A stretch of 32,931 nucleotides of DNA, taken from NCBI GenBank assembly GCA_016931575.1, contig JAFGEO010000161.1, positions 1 through 32,931 of the forward strand, given 5' to 3'. The position numbers were made by a program, and so were the translations under genes. Each line of letters begins with the position of its first letter. Within the stretch, counting starts at the first letter, position 1. The notes beneath the pieces were generated by a model, which saw only the letters and a program-made list of their open reading frames with translations, searched no databases and had not been told where the DNA came from. This document shows, piece after piece, positions 16,831 to 24,734 of this stretch. Source of the stretch: Bacteroidales bacterium. Lineage in GTDB: Bacteria; Bacteroidota; Bacteroidia; Bacteroidales; UBA10428.

Positions 16831-18795
16831 ATGAGAAAGTTAAAATCCATCCTGATACTGATGCTGGGGCTGATCCCCACACTGAATGCATGGTCTCAGG
16901 GTATATCCGGAGGAAAAAAGATCAGTTCCGATCTTTTCGGACTGTTTTTCGAGGACATCAACTATTCCGCTGATGGAGGGCTCTACGCCGAACTCATACA
17001 AAACAGGTCATTCGAGTATAATCCGACAGAACAACGGGATTGGCACCCGCTTTCCTTCTGGGAATATATCTCTCCGGGTTTTTCTTATGGACAGATCAGT
17101 GTGGAATCTGCCTCACCTGTCCATGCCAATAATCCGCACTATATTGTCATCAATGCCGAACATATTGGTCATGAAAGAGAGTACTACGGAGAGACCGGGG
17201 TAGGATTAAAAAATTCCGGATTTGACGGAATTGTCATTCGCCAGGGAGAGAGCTATAAATTTTCAATTTTTGCACAGCAGCTTTCCGGGAATCCTGTCAA
17301 TATGTCTGTGAGCCTGCAAAGTCGGGACGGAAACATACTTGGTGAAGCATCTTTTACAACCTCCTCAAATGCATGGCAAAAATATGAAGCCACCCTGACG
17401 GCCACTGAAAGCTCTGACAGCGCAAAGCTTGTGGTACTCTTAACAAGTACGGGGAAGCTGGCATTTGATATGGTTTCCCTTTTTCCGGAAAAGACTTTCA
17501 TGAACCGGGCAAATGGCCTTCGTCCCGACCTGGCCCAATGGCTGGCCGATATGCATCCCGCCTTTGTCCGTTTCCCCGGAGGCTGCCTGGTCCATGGTGA
17601 TGGACTGGGGAATATGTACCGATGGAAAAATACCATCGGCCCGCCTGAACAGCGAAAGGGACAAAGAAATATCTGGGGCTACCACCAAACCGCCGGCCTG
17701 GGATATTTTGAGTATTTTCAGTTTTGTGAAGATATTGGTGCAAAACCACTTCCTGTCCTTCCGGCTGCTGTAAGCTGCCAGAATTCGGGAGGAACTTGGC
17801 GCATCGGGGGTACAGGGCAGAAGCTCTTGCCCATGGAGGAGATGGAGGATTATGTCCGGGAAGTTCTTGACCTGATTGAATGGGCAAATGGTCCGGTTTC
17901 CTCAGTCTGGGGCGCCAAACGGGCGGCTGCAGGACATCCGGAACCCTTTAACCTGGAATATATAGGGATTGGAAATGAGGACAAGATAAGTCCTGGATTC
18001 GAAGAGCGCTTTAACTTGATCTACCAGGCGGTAAAAGAAAAACATCCCGAAATTACGGTTATAGGAACTGTTGGGCCTTTTCACAGCGGTGAAGATTTTG
18101 ATAAAGGATGGGACATCGCCAGGAAACTGGAGCTTCCTATGGTGGACGAACACTATTACACGGATCCTGGCTGGCTGCTTGGAAATCAATCCCGGTATGA
18201 CGGATACGACAGGCAGGGTCCCCGGGTATACCTGGGGGAGTACGCTTCCTGGGGCAATACCCTGCTAAATGCCATTGCTGAGGCAGCATACCTTACCTCA
18301 CTGGAACGCAACGGAGACATCGTATGGATGGCTTCCTATGCTCCCCTGCTTGCAAAGAAAGGGTTTACCCAGTGGAAAACGGATATGATCTTTTTCGATA
18401 ACAAATCGGTTTGCCCAACCCCTAATTATTATGTTCAGAAACTATTTATGACCAACCGGGGCGATGTGTATTTCGATAAGGTTTTTACAAAGGATGAGAC
18501 AGATACAAGCCTTGCCGCGTCCTGTGTCATGGATAGCAGGACGGGGGATATTATCCTTAAAATGGTCAATGCCGGGACCGAACCAAAGATGATGCAGGTG
18601 GATCTCACACAATTCGGAGCAAAACTTTCCGGGGGTGAGAAAACCATCCTTGCCGGAGCCCCGGAGGATAGTAATTCCTTTGAAGATCCGCAACATGTAA
18701 TTCCTGTTACCACGGGTATCAGGCTGGATAAAAAAATGAACTATTCAGCTCCCGGCATGTCGCTGACTGTCATACGCATACAGAACAAACACTAA
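16831..18795 (+). CDS. GH51 alpha-L-arabinofuranosidase
   Basis: A 654-residue secreted arabinofuranosidase that removes arabinose branches from arabinoxylan or arabinan fragments. Signal peptide 1-23 (ending AWSQ) without lipobox suggests the periplasm. After the typical opening (LFGLFFEDINYSADGGLYAELIQNRSFE, split here as LFGLFFEDINYS and GGLYAELIQNRSFE) comes a CBM4/9-like jelly roll (about 90-225). The catalytic barrel (about 230-500) follows with FVRFPGGCLVHG, acid/base E383 in IGIGNED and nucleophile E470 in YLGEYAS. A C-terminal beta-sandwich (about 505-654) closes it. It sits between two terminators with its own upstream element, so it is likely a single-gene unit. GH51 also includes some endoglucanases and xylosidases, but motifs and context favour arabinofuranosidase. 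Confidence 0.94.
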   Translation: MRKLKSILILMLGLIPTLNAWSQGISGGKKISSDLFGLFFEDINYSADGGLYAELIQNRSFEYNPTEQRDWHPLSFWEYISPGFSYGQISVESASPVHANNPHYIVINAEHIGHEREYYGETGVGLKNSGFDGIVIRQGESYKFSIFAQQLSGNPVNMSVSLQSRDGNILGEASFTTSSNAWQKYEATLTATESSDSAKLVVLLTSTGKLAFDMVSLFPEKTFMNRANGLRPDLAQWLADMHPAFVRFPGGCLVHGDGLGNMYRWKNTIGPPEQRKGQRNIWGYHQTAGLGYFEYFQFCEDIGAKPLPVLPAAVSCQNSGGTWRIGGTGQKLLPMEEMEDYVREVLDLIEWANGPVSSVWGAKRAAAGHPEPFNLEYIGIGNEDKISPGFEERFNLIYQAVKEKHPEITVIGTVGPFHSGEDFDKGWDIARKLELPMVDEHYYTDPGWLLGNQSRYDGYDRQGPRVYLGEYASWGNTLLNAIAEAAYLTSLERNGDIVWMASYAPLLAKKGFTQWKTDMIFFDNKSVCPTPNYYVQKLFMTNRGDVYFDKVFTKDETDTSLAASCVMDSRTGDIILKMVNAGTEPKMMQVDLTQFGAKLSGGEKTILAGAPEDSNSFEDPQHVIPVTTGIRLDKKMNYSAPGMSLTVIRIQNKH

Positions 18796-18808
18796 AGTAA
18801 TCAGCTCT

Positions 18809-18840
18809 GATCTGTTCGATGAAGAAGAACAGGTCTTATT
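18809..18840 (+). terminator. Probable terminator after the GH51 gene
   Basis: GATCTGTTC (18809-18817) and GAACAGGTC (18827-18835) form a 9-bp stem with one G-T pair, followed by TTATTAATTTT, a weak T tract. It lies 13 bases after the GH51 stop. Confidence 0.5.
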
Positions 18841-18864
18841 AATTTTCTCTTTCTGCTATTAAGA

Positions 18865-18872
18865 TATCTTTG
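18865..18872 (+). promoter_or_regulatory. Perfect -7 element four bases before the next start codon
   Basis: TATCTTTG matches TAnnTTTG exactly and ends four bases before the ATG at 18877. Transcription would begin at or next to the start codon. The region 19-20 bases upstream is T-rich (ATTTT) but has no clear TTTG. Confidence 0.45.
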
Positions 18873-18876
18873 TAAG

Positions 18877-21624
18877 ATGCAAAAGAAATTAAACACAATA
18901 CCCGGGATGCTTTCCTACGGATTTATCGTGATGCTCCTGATATTTTTGAGCACTTCTTGTGCAAGAAAAAGCGATGTGAAGTCTGTATTTCGTGATTATC
19001 TAACAAAAAAAATCACGCTCAAAGGGCTGACAGTCATCTACCCGATGGCGAATACGCTCTTTCCTGCTGATTTTCAGGCTCCCACCTTTCGATGGGAGGA
19101 TAACTCCGGTACCAGTACCGATTGGTGTGTCTTCATCTCAGATTCCTCAGGGAATATCTTGCTGGAGGGCAATGTGCGAACCCGGGAGTGGAAACCGGAT
19201 TCTTCAAAATGGGAAGTGCTAAAACAACAAACCCTGGGGACAGGCCTTCTCGTAACCGTTATCGGTCATGATAGCAAATACAAAAATTTTTCAGGGAGTT
19301 CACAGCCATTTTGGATCTCCCCGGATTCGGTAGGATCGGATATTTTTTACAGGGCAGTAACCCTGCCTTTTTCCTATGCAGTGAGAAATGTCCATACGAT
19401 AGAATGGTACCTGGGAAATGTGCAGGGAGGAAAGCCAAGAAGAATGCTGGATAATATGAATGTGTGCGCTAATTGTCACTCGTTTTCCAAAGAGGGCCCC
19501 ACGATTGCTATGGATGTTGACTACGGCAACGATAAAGGATCCTATGTGGTGACCACTGCAAAAGATACCTGCTCATTGGTTCCCGGGGATATCATTTCCT
19601 GGAGTAATTTTAAAAAGGAGGAAGGGGATCCTACTTTTGGACTTCTTTCCAAGATATCCCCTTCCGGTAAGTACGTACTTTCAACGGTGAAGGACCTGTC
19701 CGTATTTGCTGCGGTAGACGATAATCTGGCGTATTCCCAACTCTTTTTCCCCATTAAAGGGATCATTGGGATCTACGATGCGGAAACAAAACAGTTCAGC
19801 GAACTTAAAGGAGCCAACGATCCAAAATATGTGCAGAGCAATCCTGAATGGTCACCCGATAACAAAACAGTCATTTTTGCCCGTACCGATACCTACATCA
19901 ACGAAAAGGTCAGAAAGTCCGGTACGGCATTACTTGACATTAGCGATGTTAAGGAATTTATGGATGGCCAGAAGGAGTTTAAATTCGATCTCTATGCGGT
20001 AGATTTTAATGAGGGAAAAGGCGGAACGCCCCGTCCACTAGATGGAGCTTCCTTTAACGGAAAAAGTAACTATTTTCCTAAATATTCTCCGGATGGCAAA
20101 TGGATTGTTTTCTGTCAATCGGAGAATTTCATGCTCCTGCAACCGGATAGCAAACTGTATATTATGAAGGCCGATGGTACGGAACCAAGATTGATGAATT
20201 GCAATACCGGAAATATGAATTCCTGGCACTCCTGGTCGCCCAACGGACACTGGATGGTTTTTTCATCAAAGGAAGGAAGTCTTTATACGCGCTTGTATCT
20301 TACCCATATTGATGAAAATGGTAATGATTCACCCCCCATCTTACTGGAAAACCTGGTGTTTGATGAACGGGCAGCCAATATTCCGGAATTTTTCCCCGGA
20401 AATGCGGATGAATTTACTTCTATAAAGGACGATTTTTCAAATACGGCCCCTTATTATGTGGCTATAGCTTCTGATAATATCCAAAGCCAATATTACCTGA
20501 GAGCCAGCCGGAACCTTAACAAAGCACTTGCCCTGGATCCTGAATATATAGATGGCTACATTCTCAGGATTCTTCTGAATTCAATTTTACAGCAGATGAA
20601 CTCCAACGTCGAAAAGGAAGAGAAAAAAAGGGCATTTTCTGTTGTCAACGATCTTATAGCTAAGGACAGAACTAATGAGGAATGGAAATTTCTGAAGGCA
20701 AACCTGCTGACCTCTGAAGGATCCTACGATCAGACCTTGTTGCTGCTGAATTCCATTGTTGCAGGATCGCCAAAATTCTATCGTGCGTATGAACTTCTTG
20801 CGACGATCTATAAAAAAACGGGGAATACGGAAAAGGTGTTAAGTACCTATGATAAGATGAAAAAGCTGGTACCTGCGAATGAGCTGGATATCGACTTATC
20901 CATTGCCACGTACTATTTATCGCAAAAGATGGTTCAGAAAGGTATGGCACTCCTAAAATCTCTGGCTGAAAAATATCCGGGTAATTTCGAATTGCACGAA
21001 ACTTTATATACTGCATATCTTGAGCAGAAAGATCTGAAGTCAGCACAAAAAGAAGTCGATTTTCTGCTGCAAGAGGTCCCGTCGAATCATACCTATTATT
21101 TTATGAATTCGCAGATCGCTGAAATGACCGGAAATTCTGCAAAAGCCAGGGAATTGAAAAATATGGCTTATAACTACCTTAAAAAAGAGCTCGCAAAAAA
21201 TGATGAAAATATCCCCCTGGCTTTTGAGGAAGCAGGTTTCCTGCAAAGCAGGAATGACCTTTCGGGAGCAGTTGAGGTCTACACAAAGATACTGGATGTA
21301 CTGCCGACAAATTACCGCGCCCTGAAAGATAAGGCAAGACTGATGCTTGGGCTTCAGCAGTGGGAAGATGCCATAGGGCTGTATAAGGTGCTGTTGGATA
21401 ACTATCCTCCGGAAGAGGAATTTTACAACAATGCAGCCATCGCCTATATCAATGCAGGTGATTATCAGTCCGCTTTGGATAATTTCAGCAATACCCTTAA
21501 AATCAATCCGGCCAATACGGATGCCTTGTATAACCGGTCCAAACTGTATCAGCTTCTTGGTGAAACCCAAAAAGCTGAGCAGGACATGAAAAATATGGAC
21601 AGAATTCTAAAAGCAACAAAGTGA
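18877..21624 (+). CDS. Lipoprotein of unknown role: beta-propeller (PD40/TolB-like) with CxxCH motif and C-terminal TPR repeats
   Basis: A 915-residue lipoprotein with C28 (FLSTSC) as lipidation site. Residues about 45-155 look like an Ig-type beta domain (APTFRWED, WCVFISDSSGN). A conserved-looking block follows with one heme-type motif, C197-A-N-C200-H201 in MNVCANCHSFSKEGP, then MDVDYGNDKGSY. From about 215 to 525 there are PD40/WD-like propeller blades (SPSGKYV, PEWSPDNKTVIFA, PKYSPDGKWIVF, HSWSPNGHWMVFSS). Residues about 530-915 are helical TPR-type repeats (for instance NLNKALALDPEYIDGYIL and YQSALDNFSNTLKINPANTD). I recognise the architecture as a recurring uncharacterised family, not an enzyme. 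The CxxCH could bind heme c or a metal. It sits between GH51 and GH9, is probably cotranscribed with neither, and may sense, scaffold or shuttle electrons for the PUL; no function is assigned. Confidence 0.9.
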   Translation: MQKKLNTIPGMLSYGFIVMLLIFLSTSCARKSDVKSVFRDYLTKKITLKGLTVIYPMANTLFPADFQAPTFRWEDNSGTSTDWCVFISDSSGNILLEGNVRTREWKPDSSKWEVLKQQTLGTGLLVTVIGHDSKYKNFSGSSQPFWISPDSVGSDIFYRAVTLPFSYAVRNVHTIEWYLGNVQGGKPRRMLDNMNVCANCHSFSKEGPTIAMDVDYGNDKGSYVVTTAKDTCSLVPGDIISWSNFKKEEGDPTFGLLSKISPSGKYVLSTVKDLSVFAAVDDNLAYSQLFFPIKGIIGIYDAETKQFSELKGANDPKYVQSNPEWSPDNKTVIFARTDTYINEKVRKSGTALLDISDVKEFMDGQKEFKFDLYAVDFNEGKGGTPRPLDGASFNGKSNYFPKYSPDGKWIVFCQSENFMLLQPDSKLYIMKADGTEPRLMNCNTGNMNSWHSWSPNGHWMVFSSKEGSLYTRLYLTHIDENGNDSPPILLENLVFDERAANIPEFFPGNADEFTSIKDDFSNTAPYYVAIASDNIQSQYYLRASRNLNKALALDPEYIDGYILRILLNSILQQMNSNVEKEEKKRAFSVVNDLIAKDRTNEEWKFLKANLLTSEGSYDQTLLLLNSIVAGSPKFYRAYELLATIYKKTGNTEKVLSTYDKMKKLVPANELDIDLSIATYYLSQKMVQKGMALLKSLAEKYPGNFELHETLYTAYLEQKDLKSAQKEVDFLLQEVPSNHTYYFMNSQIAEMTGNSAKARELKNMAYNYLKKELAKNDENIPLAFEEAGFLQSRNDLSGAVEVYTKILDVLPTNYRALKDKARLMLGLQQWEDAIGLYKVLLDNYPPEEEFYNNAAIAYINAGDYQSALDNFSNTLKINPANTDALYNRSKLYQLLGETQKAEQDMKNMDRILKATK

Positions 21625-21654
21625 TGGGTCGGTATGTCCTGAAACGGTTTAGTA

Positions 21655-21672
21655 GATAATGTTTGGAAAATT
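21655..21672 (+). promoter_or_regulatory. Weak relative of the shared upstream element, before GH9
   Basis: GATAATGTTTGGAAAATT resembles GATATCATTTGGCGGAAAATT of the GH43 copy with a 3-base deletion. It is about 80 bases before the GH9 start. Low information content, so tentative. Confidence 0.2.
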
Positions 21673-21751
21673 AACTCTTATTGCCTTAAATTGCTGACGA
21701 TTATTTATGTGGCAGATCCACTTCATTTGAAATTCAATATTCATAACTCTG

Positions 21752-24388
21752 ATGATAAGAAAAATCGTATTATTTACTCTGGCAAGCTATTGTTTGGGTC
21801 AGTTGATGGCACAGACTACCACCGCGGATATCAGGCTGAACCAGCTTGGATACCTGCCAAATTCAATCAAAGTTGCTGCAATAATAAACCCGGATGCTGA
21901 AAGCTTCAGGGTAATGTCCGTCGATATGATTACTGAGGTCTTCGAGGGCACCTGCCTTCCATCACAGTATTACCCCTCATCCGGGGAAAATGTCAGGATT
22001 GCCGATTTCTCTATTCTTCAGACCCCAGGAGACTATGTCATCGTGGTGGATGGCCTGGGCAAGTCTTACCCGTTCACAATACGTGACGATGTGTTTACCG
22101 CCCTGTCAAAGAGCAGTATAAAATCCTTTTATTACAACCGGGCATCCATGGATATCCTGGAAGAATATGCCGGAATTTATGCACGCCCCATGGGGCATCC
22201 GGATACCGCCGTGGTGGTCCTTCCTTCCGCAGCTTCAGAAGGACGGCCTGCCGGGACAGTGATCTCAACCCCTAAAGGTTGGTATGATGCCGGCGATTAT
22301 AATAAGTATGTGGTGAATTCCGGAATATCGACATTCACGCTACTCTCGGCCTACGAAACCTATCCGGAATACTTTGATACCCTGGATCTGAATATCCCGG
22401 AAAGTGGCAATGCAATACCCGATATCCTGGATGAGGCCCTGTGGAATATCCGCTGGTTGATGACCATGCAGGATACTGCTGACGGGGGTGTTTATTTTAA
22501 AACCACCGAAGCACAATTCAGCACCTTTGCCATGCCGGCATCGGTAACATCAACCCGGTATGTTACGGCGAAAAGCACCTCAGCCACACTCGATTTTGCC
22601 GCCCTGATGGCCATGACTGCAAGAATTTACAAGGCTTACCTGCCTGACATGGCAGATTCGGTACTTGAGCAGTCTCTGAAAGCCTGGCAGTGGGCGATTG
22701 ACCATCCAAATGTCCCATTCTACAATCCGGCAGCATCAGGAGCTTACCCTGCGGTTGGCACCGGAGGTTATGGCGACACCGACTTCGATGATGAATTTGC
22801 CTGGTGTGCGGCAGAACTGTATATTACCACCGGAGAATCAGCATACTATGATGAATTTCAGCTCGATGATTCTTACTCTTTGCCGGGATGGGGAGGCGTA
22901 AAAACGCTGGGCCTTCTGTCCTTGATCGTAAACAGAGCCTCGCTTACGGAAGCGGCAGATACCACCATGGCTATCGACAAACTCCTTAGCATGGTGACAA
23001 ATCCTCAAAGTAATATTGTTACCTCTCCCTACCGGATACCGGGAGATTTCTTCTACTGGGGAGGGAACAATGGCTATGCCAATTGGGGCATGCTCTTTAT
23101 GCACGCCTTTAAACTGACCGGAAATGCAAATTATTTCAATGCAGCCCTGGCTTCGCTCGACTATCTTCTTGGAAGAAATGCCACGAAATACTGTTTTGTA
23201 ACCGGAACCGGGACCAAAACACCCATGTACCCCCATCACAGAATCTCCGGCGCCGATGGTATTGCGGCCCCCATTCCGGGGATGCTCGTTGGAGGACCCG
23301 GAACAGGAAGTGTTGACGATTGTGGGGCATCCCAGTATCCATCAACCTTTCCTGCCAGGTCGTATGTTGATCTGCAGTGCAGCTATTCGACAAATGAAGT
23401 GGCAATAAACTGGAACGCCCCACTGGCTTTTCTGGCAGGTGCTGTAGTAGCCGAGTATCAAAATAATTATACCGACACGATGCCGGTGTACTTCCTGATT
23501 TCAGGCTCAAGGGTCGAGTTGTCCTATAAAAAAGGAAATGATTATCAATTGGTGATCCAGGGGAATACGAATTGGTCACTGTCTCCGAATGCTGACTGGA
23601 TAATACTTTCCGCAACATCCGGGACAGGGACAGGAACTGTTCTGATCAACAGCGATGGGGATAACCCAACAGATACTACAAGATCGGGGATGATCTATGT
23701 GTATAGCCAGGAAATTCTGACCGATAGCATTGAAGTCTTACAAAACGGCATCAGAAAATCCTTCCGTATCGAAGCAGAAGACTATTTCGAAATGTCAGGC
23801 ATACAAACTGAAACCACAACTGATGAGGGAGGAGGCCTGAACATCGGTTACGTTGATCCGACGGATTGGGCTGCCTATAACATCGATATCACTAATGAAG
23901 GAGTGTATGATGTGGTCTTCAGGCATGCGGGCTATGCCGGGAACTTTGATGTCAGCCTGGATGGCACATACCTGCAGACCATTACCTTTGCAGCTACGTC
24001 CGACTGGCAGGATTGGGACAGCTATAGCACGGAAATTGGTTTGACGGAGGGACAACATGAGCTTAAACTCACCTTTAATGCTGCAGGGACCAATTTGAAC
24101 TGGATGCAGTTTGACTGGAACCGGCCTCTCAGTATCGACAACTTCACGGACAATACGGTAAGCGTTTATCCCGTTCCCGCTGATAATTCCCTGAATATTG
24201 TTTTTGCTAACGCTACCAGTCCTAAAGATATCCGGATCATATCCCTGGATGGAAAGACGATGGTGCATAAAACTCATTCCGGATCCTCCACCTTTTCATT
24301 AGATATTTCAGGGTGGGGCGCAGGATTGTATATCCTGAGGATCGATACCGGGGACGGGCTCTATACAAAGAAAATTATTGTTGAATAG
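21752..24388 (+). CDS. GH9 endo-beta-glucanase-type enzyme with BACON, CBM6 and T9SS sorting domains
   Basis: An 878-residue secreted multidomain hydrolase. Order: signal peptide (1-20, ending LMAQ); N-terminal Ig-like CelD_N domain (about 25-110, IRLNQLGYLPNSIKVA); GH9 (alpha/alpha)6 barrel (about 115-565) with base residues D179 and D182 in GWYDAGDYNKYV, the HHR motif (YPHHRISGAD) and acid E549 in STNEVAINWNAPL; a BACON-type domain (about 580-665, NWSLSPNADWIILS); CBM6 (about 670-792, IEAEDYFEMSG); and a T9SS type A domain (about 800-878, VYPVPADNSLNI, WGAGLYILRID). GH9 members cut beta-1,4-glucan, mixed-linkage glucan, xyloglucan or glucomannan; the CBM6 could bind xylan or glucan. In a xylan PUL it may open up the surrounding glucan, or act on a mixed substrate. 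Length exceeds simple GH9 because of the added modules. Confidence 0.94.
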   Translation: MIRKIVLFTLASYCLGQLMAQTTTADIRLNQLGYLPNSIKVAAIINPDAESFRVMSVDMITEVFEGTCLPSQYYPSSGENVRIADFSILQTPGDYVIVVDGLGKSYPFTIRDDVFTALSKSSIKSFYYNRASMDILEEYAGIYARPMGHPDTAVVVLPSAASEGRPAGTVISTPKGWYDAGDYNKYVVNSGISTFTLLSAYETYPEYFDTLDLNIPESGNAIPDILDEALWNIRWLMTMQDTADGGVYFKTTEAQFSTFAMPASVTSTRYVTAKSTSATLDFAALMAMTARIYKAYLPDMADSVLEQSLKAWQWAIDHPNVPFYNPAASGAYPAVGTGGYGDTDFDDEFAWCAAELYITTGESAYYDEFQLDDSYSLPGWGGVKTLGLLSLIVNRASLTEAADTTMAIDKLLSMVTNPQSNIVTSPYRIPGDFFYWGGNNGYANWGMLFMHAFKLTGNANYFNAALASLDYLLGRNATKYCFVTGTGTKTPMYPHHRISGADGIAAPIPGMLVGGPGTGSVDDCGASQYPSTFPARSYVDLQCSYSTNEVAINWNAPLAFLAGAVVAEYQNNYTDTMPVYFLISGSRVELSYKKGNDYQLVIQGNTNWSLSPNADWIILSATSGTGTGTVLINSDGDNPTDTTRSGMIYVYSQEILTDSIEVLQNGIRKSFRIEAEDYFEMSGIQTETTTDEGGGLNIGYVDPTDWAAYNIDITNEGVYDVVFRHAGYAGNFDVSLDGTYLQTITFAATSDWQDWDSYSTEIGLTEGQHELKLTFNAAGTNLNWMQFDWNRPLSIDNFTDNTVSVYPVPADNSLNIVFANATSPKDIRIISLDGKTMVHKTHSGSSTFSLDISGWGAGLYILRIDTGDGLYTKKIIVE

Positions 24389-24487
24389 AAAGATGGCTCT
24401 GTGTTCCTGGAGAAAGACGCTTTGAAATCTGTAGTTATGCGGAAAAACCTGATCTCTTCTTTTAGGGTCAGGCGCTTCACCCCTGGT

Positions 24488-24504
24488 CAGCGCAGAGAGC
24501 GCTG
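24488..24504. other. Small hairpin in the GH9-GH43 gap
   Basis: CAGCGC (24488-24493) pairs with GCGCTG (24499-24504) across AGAGA, and flanking CACCC/GGGTG could extend it with a bulge. No T-run follows, so it is not called a terminator. The rest of the gap 24389-24734 holds the shared element and no gene. Confidence 0.3.
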
Positions 24505-24548
24505 GTCCGGGTGTATATCTGGATCTGCGGATAATCTATCTGCACCCG

Positions 24549-24582
24549 ATCTTCATATGTGATATCATTTGGCGGAAAATTG
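24549..24582 (+). promoter_or_regulatory. Shared upstream element, copy 2 (before GH43)
   Basis: ATCTTCA, four bases, TGATATCATTTGGCG, then GAAAATTG: the counterpart of the element at 16618, with identical internal spacing. ATCTGC lies 11 bases upstream (24538), matching the ATCTTC at the same distance in copy 1. It is about 150 bases before the GH43 start, compared with about 180 before GH51. Confidence 0.5.
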
Positions 24583-24734
24583 AAAGCCAATGCCCGGGAT
24601 ATCGAGTATTTTGCTACTTTGAAAAAAACTGCCTGCGAATGTGTAAGGAAAACAGCCTCATATCAGGTTTTCATCTGCCTGACTTGTCGCTTGACTTTTA
24701 CATAGAGGGCCAATCAGACTAATCTATCCACAGA

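Noticed and set aside
24488-24504. GC-rich hairpin considered as terminator of the GH9 gene
   Set aside because: No T-run follows and it lies 100 bases beyond the stop codon, so it was kept only as a hairpin.
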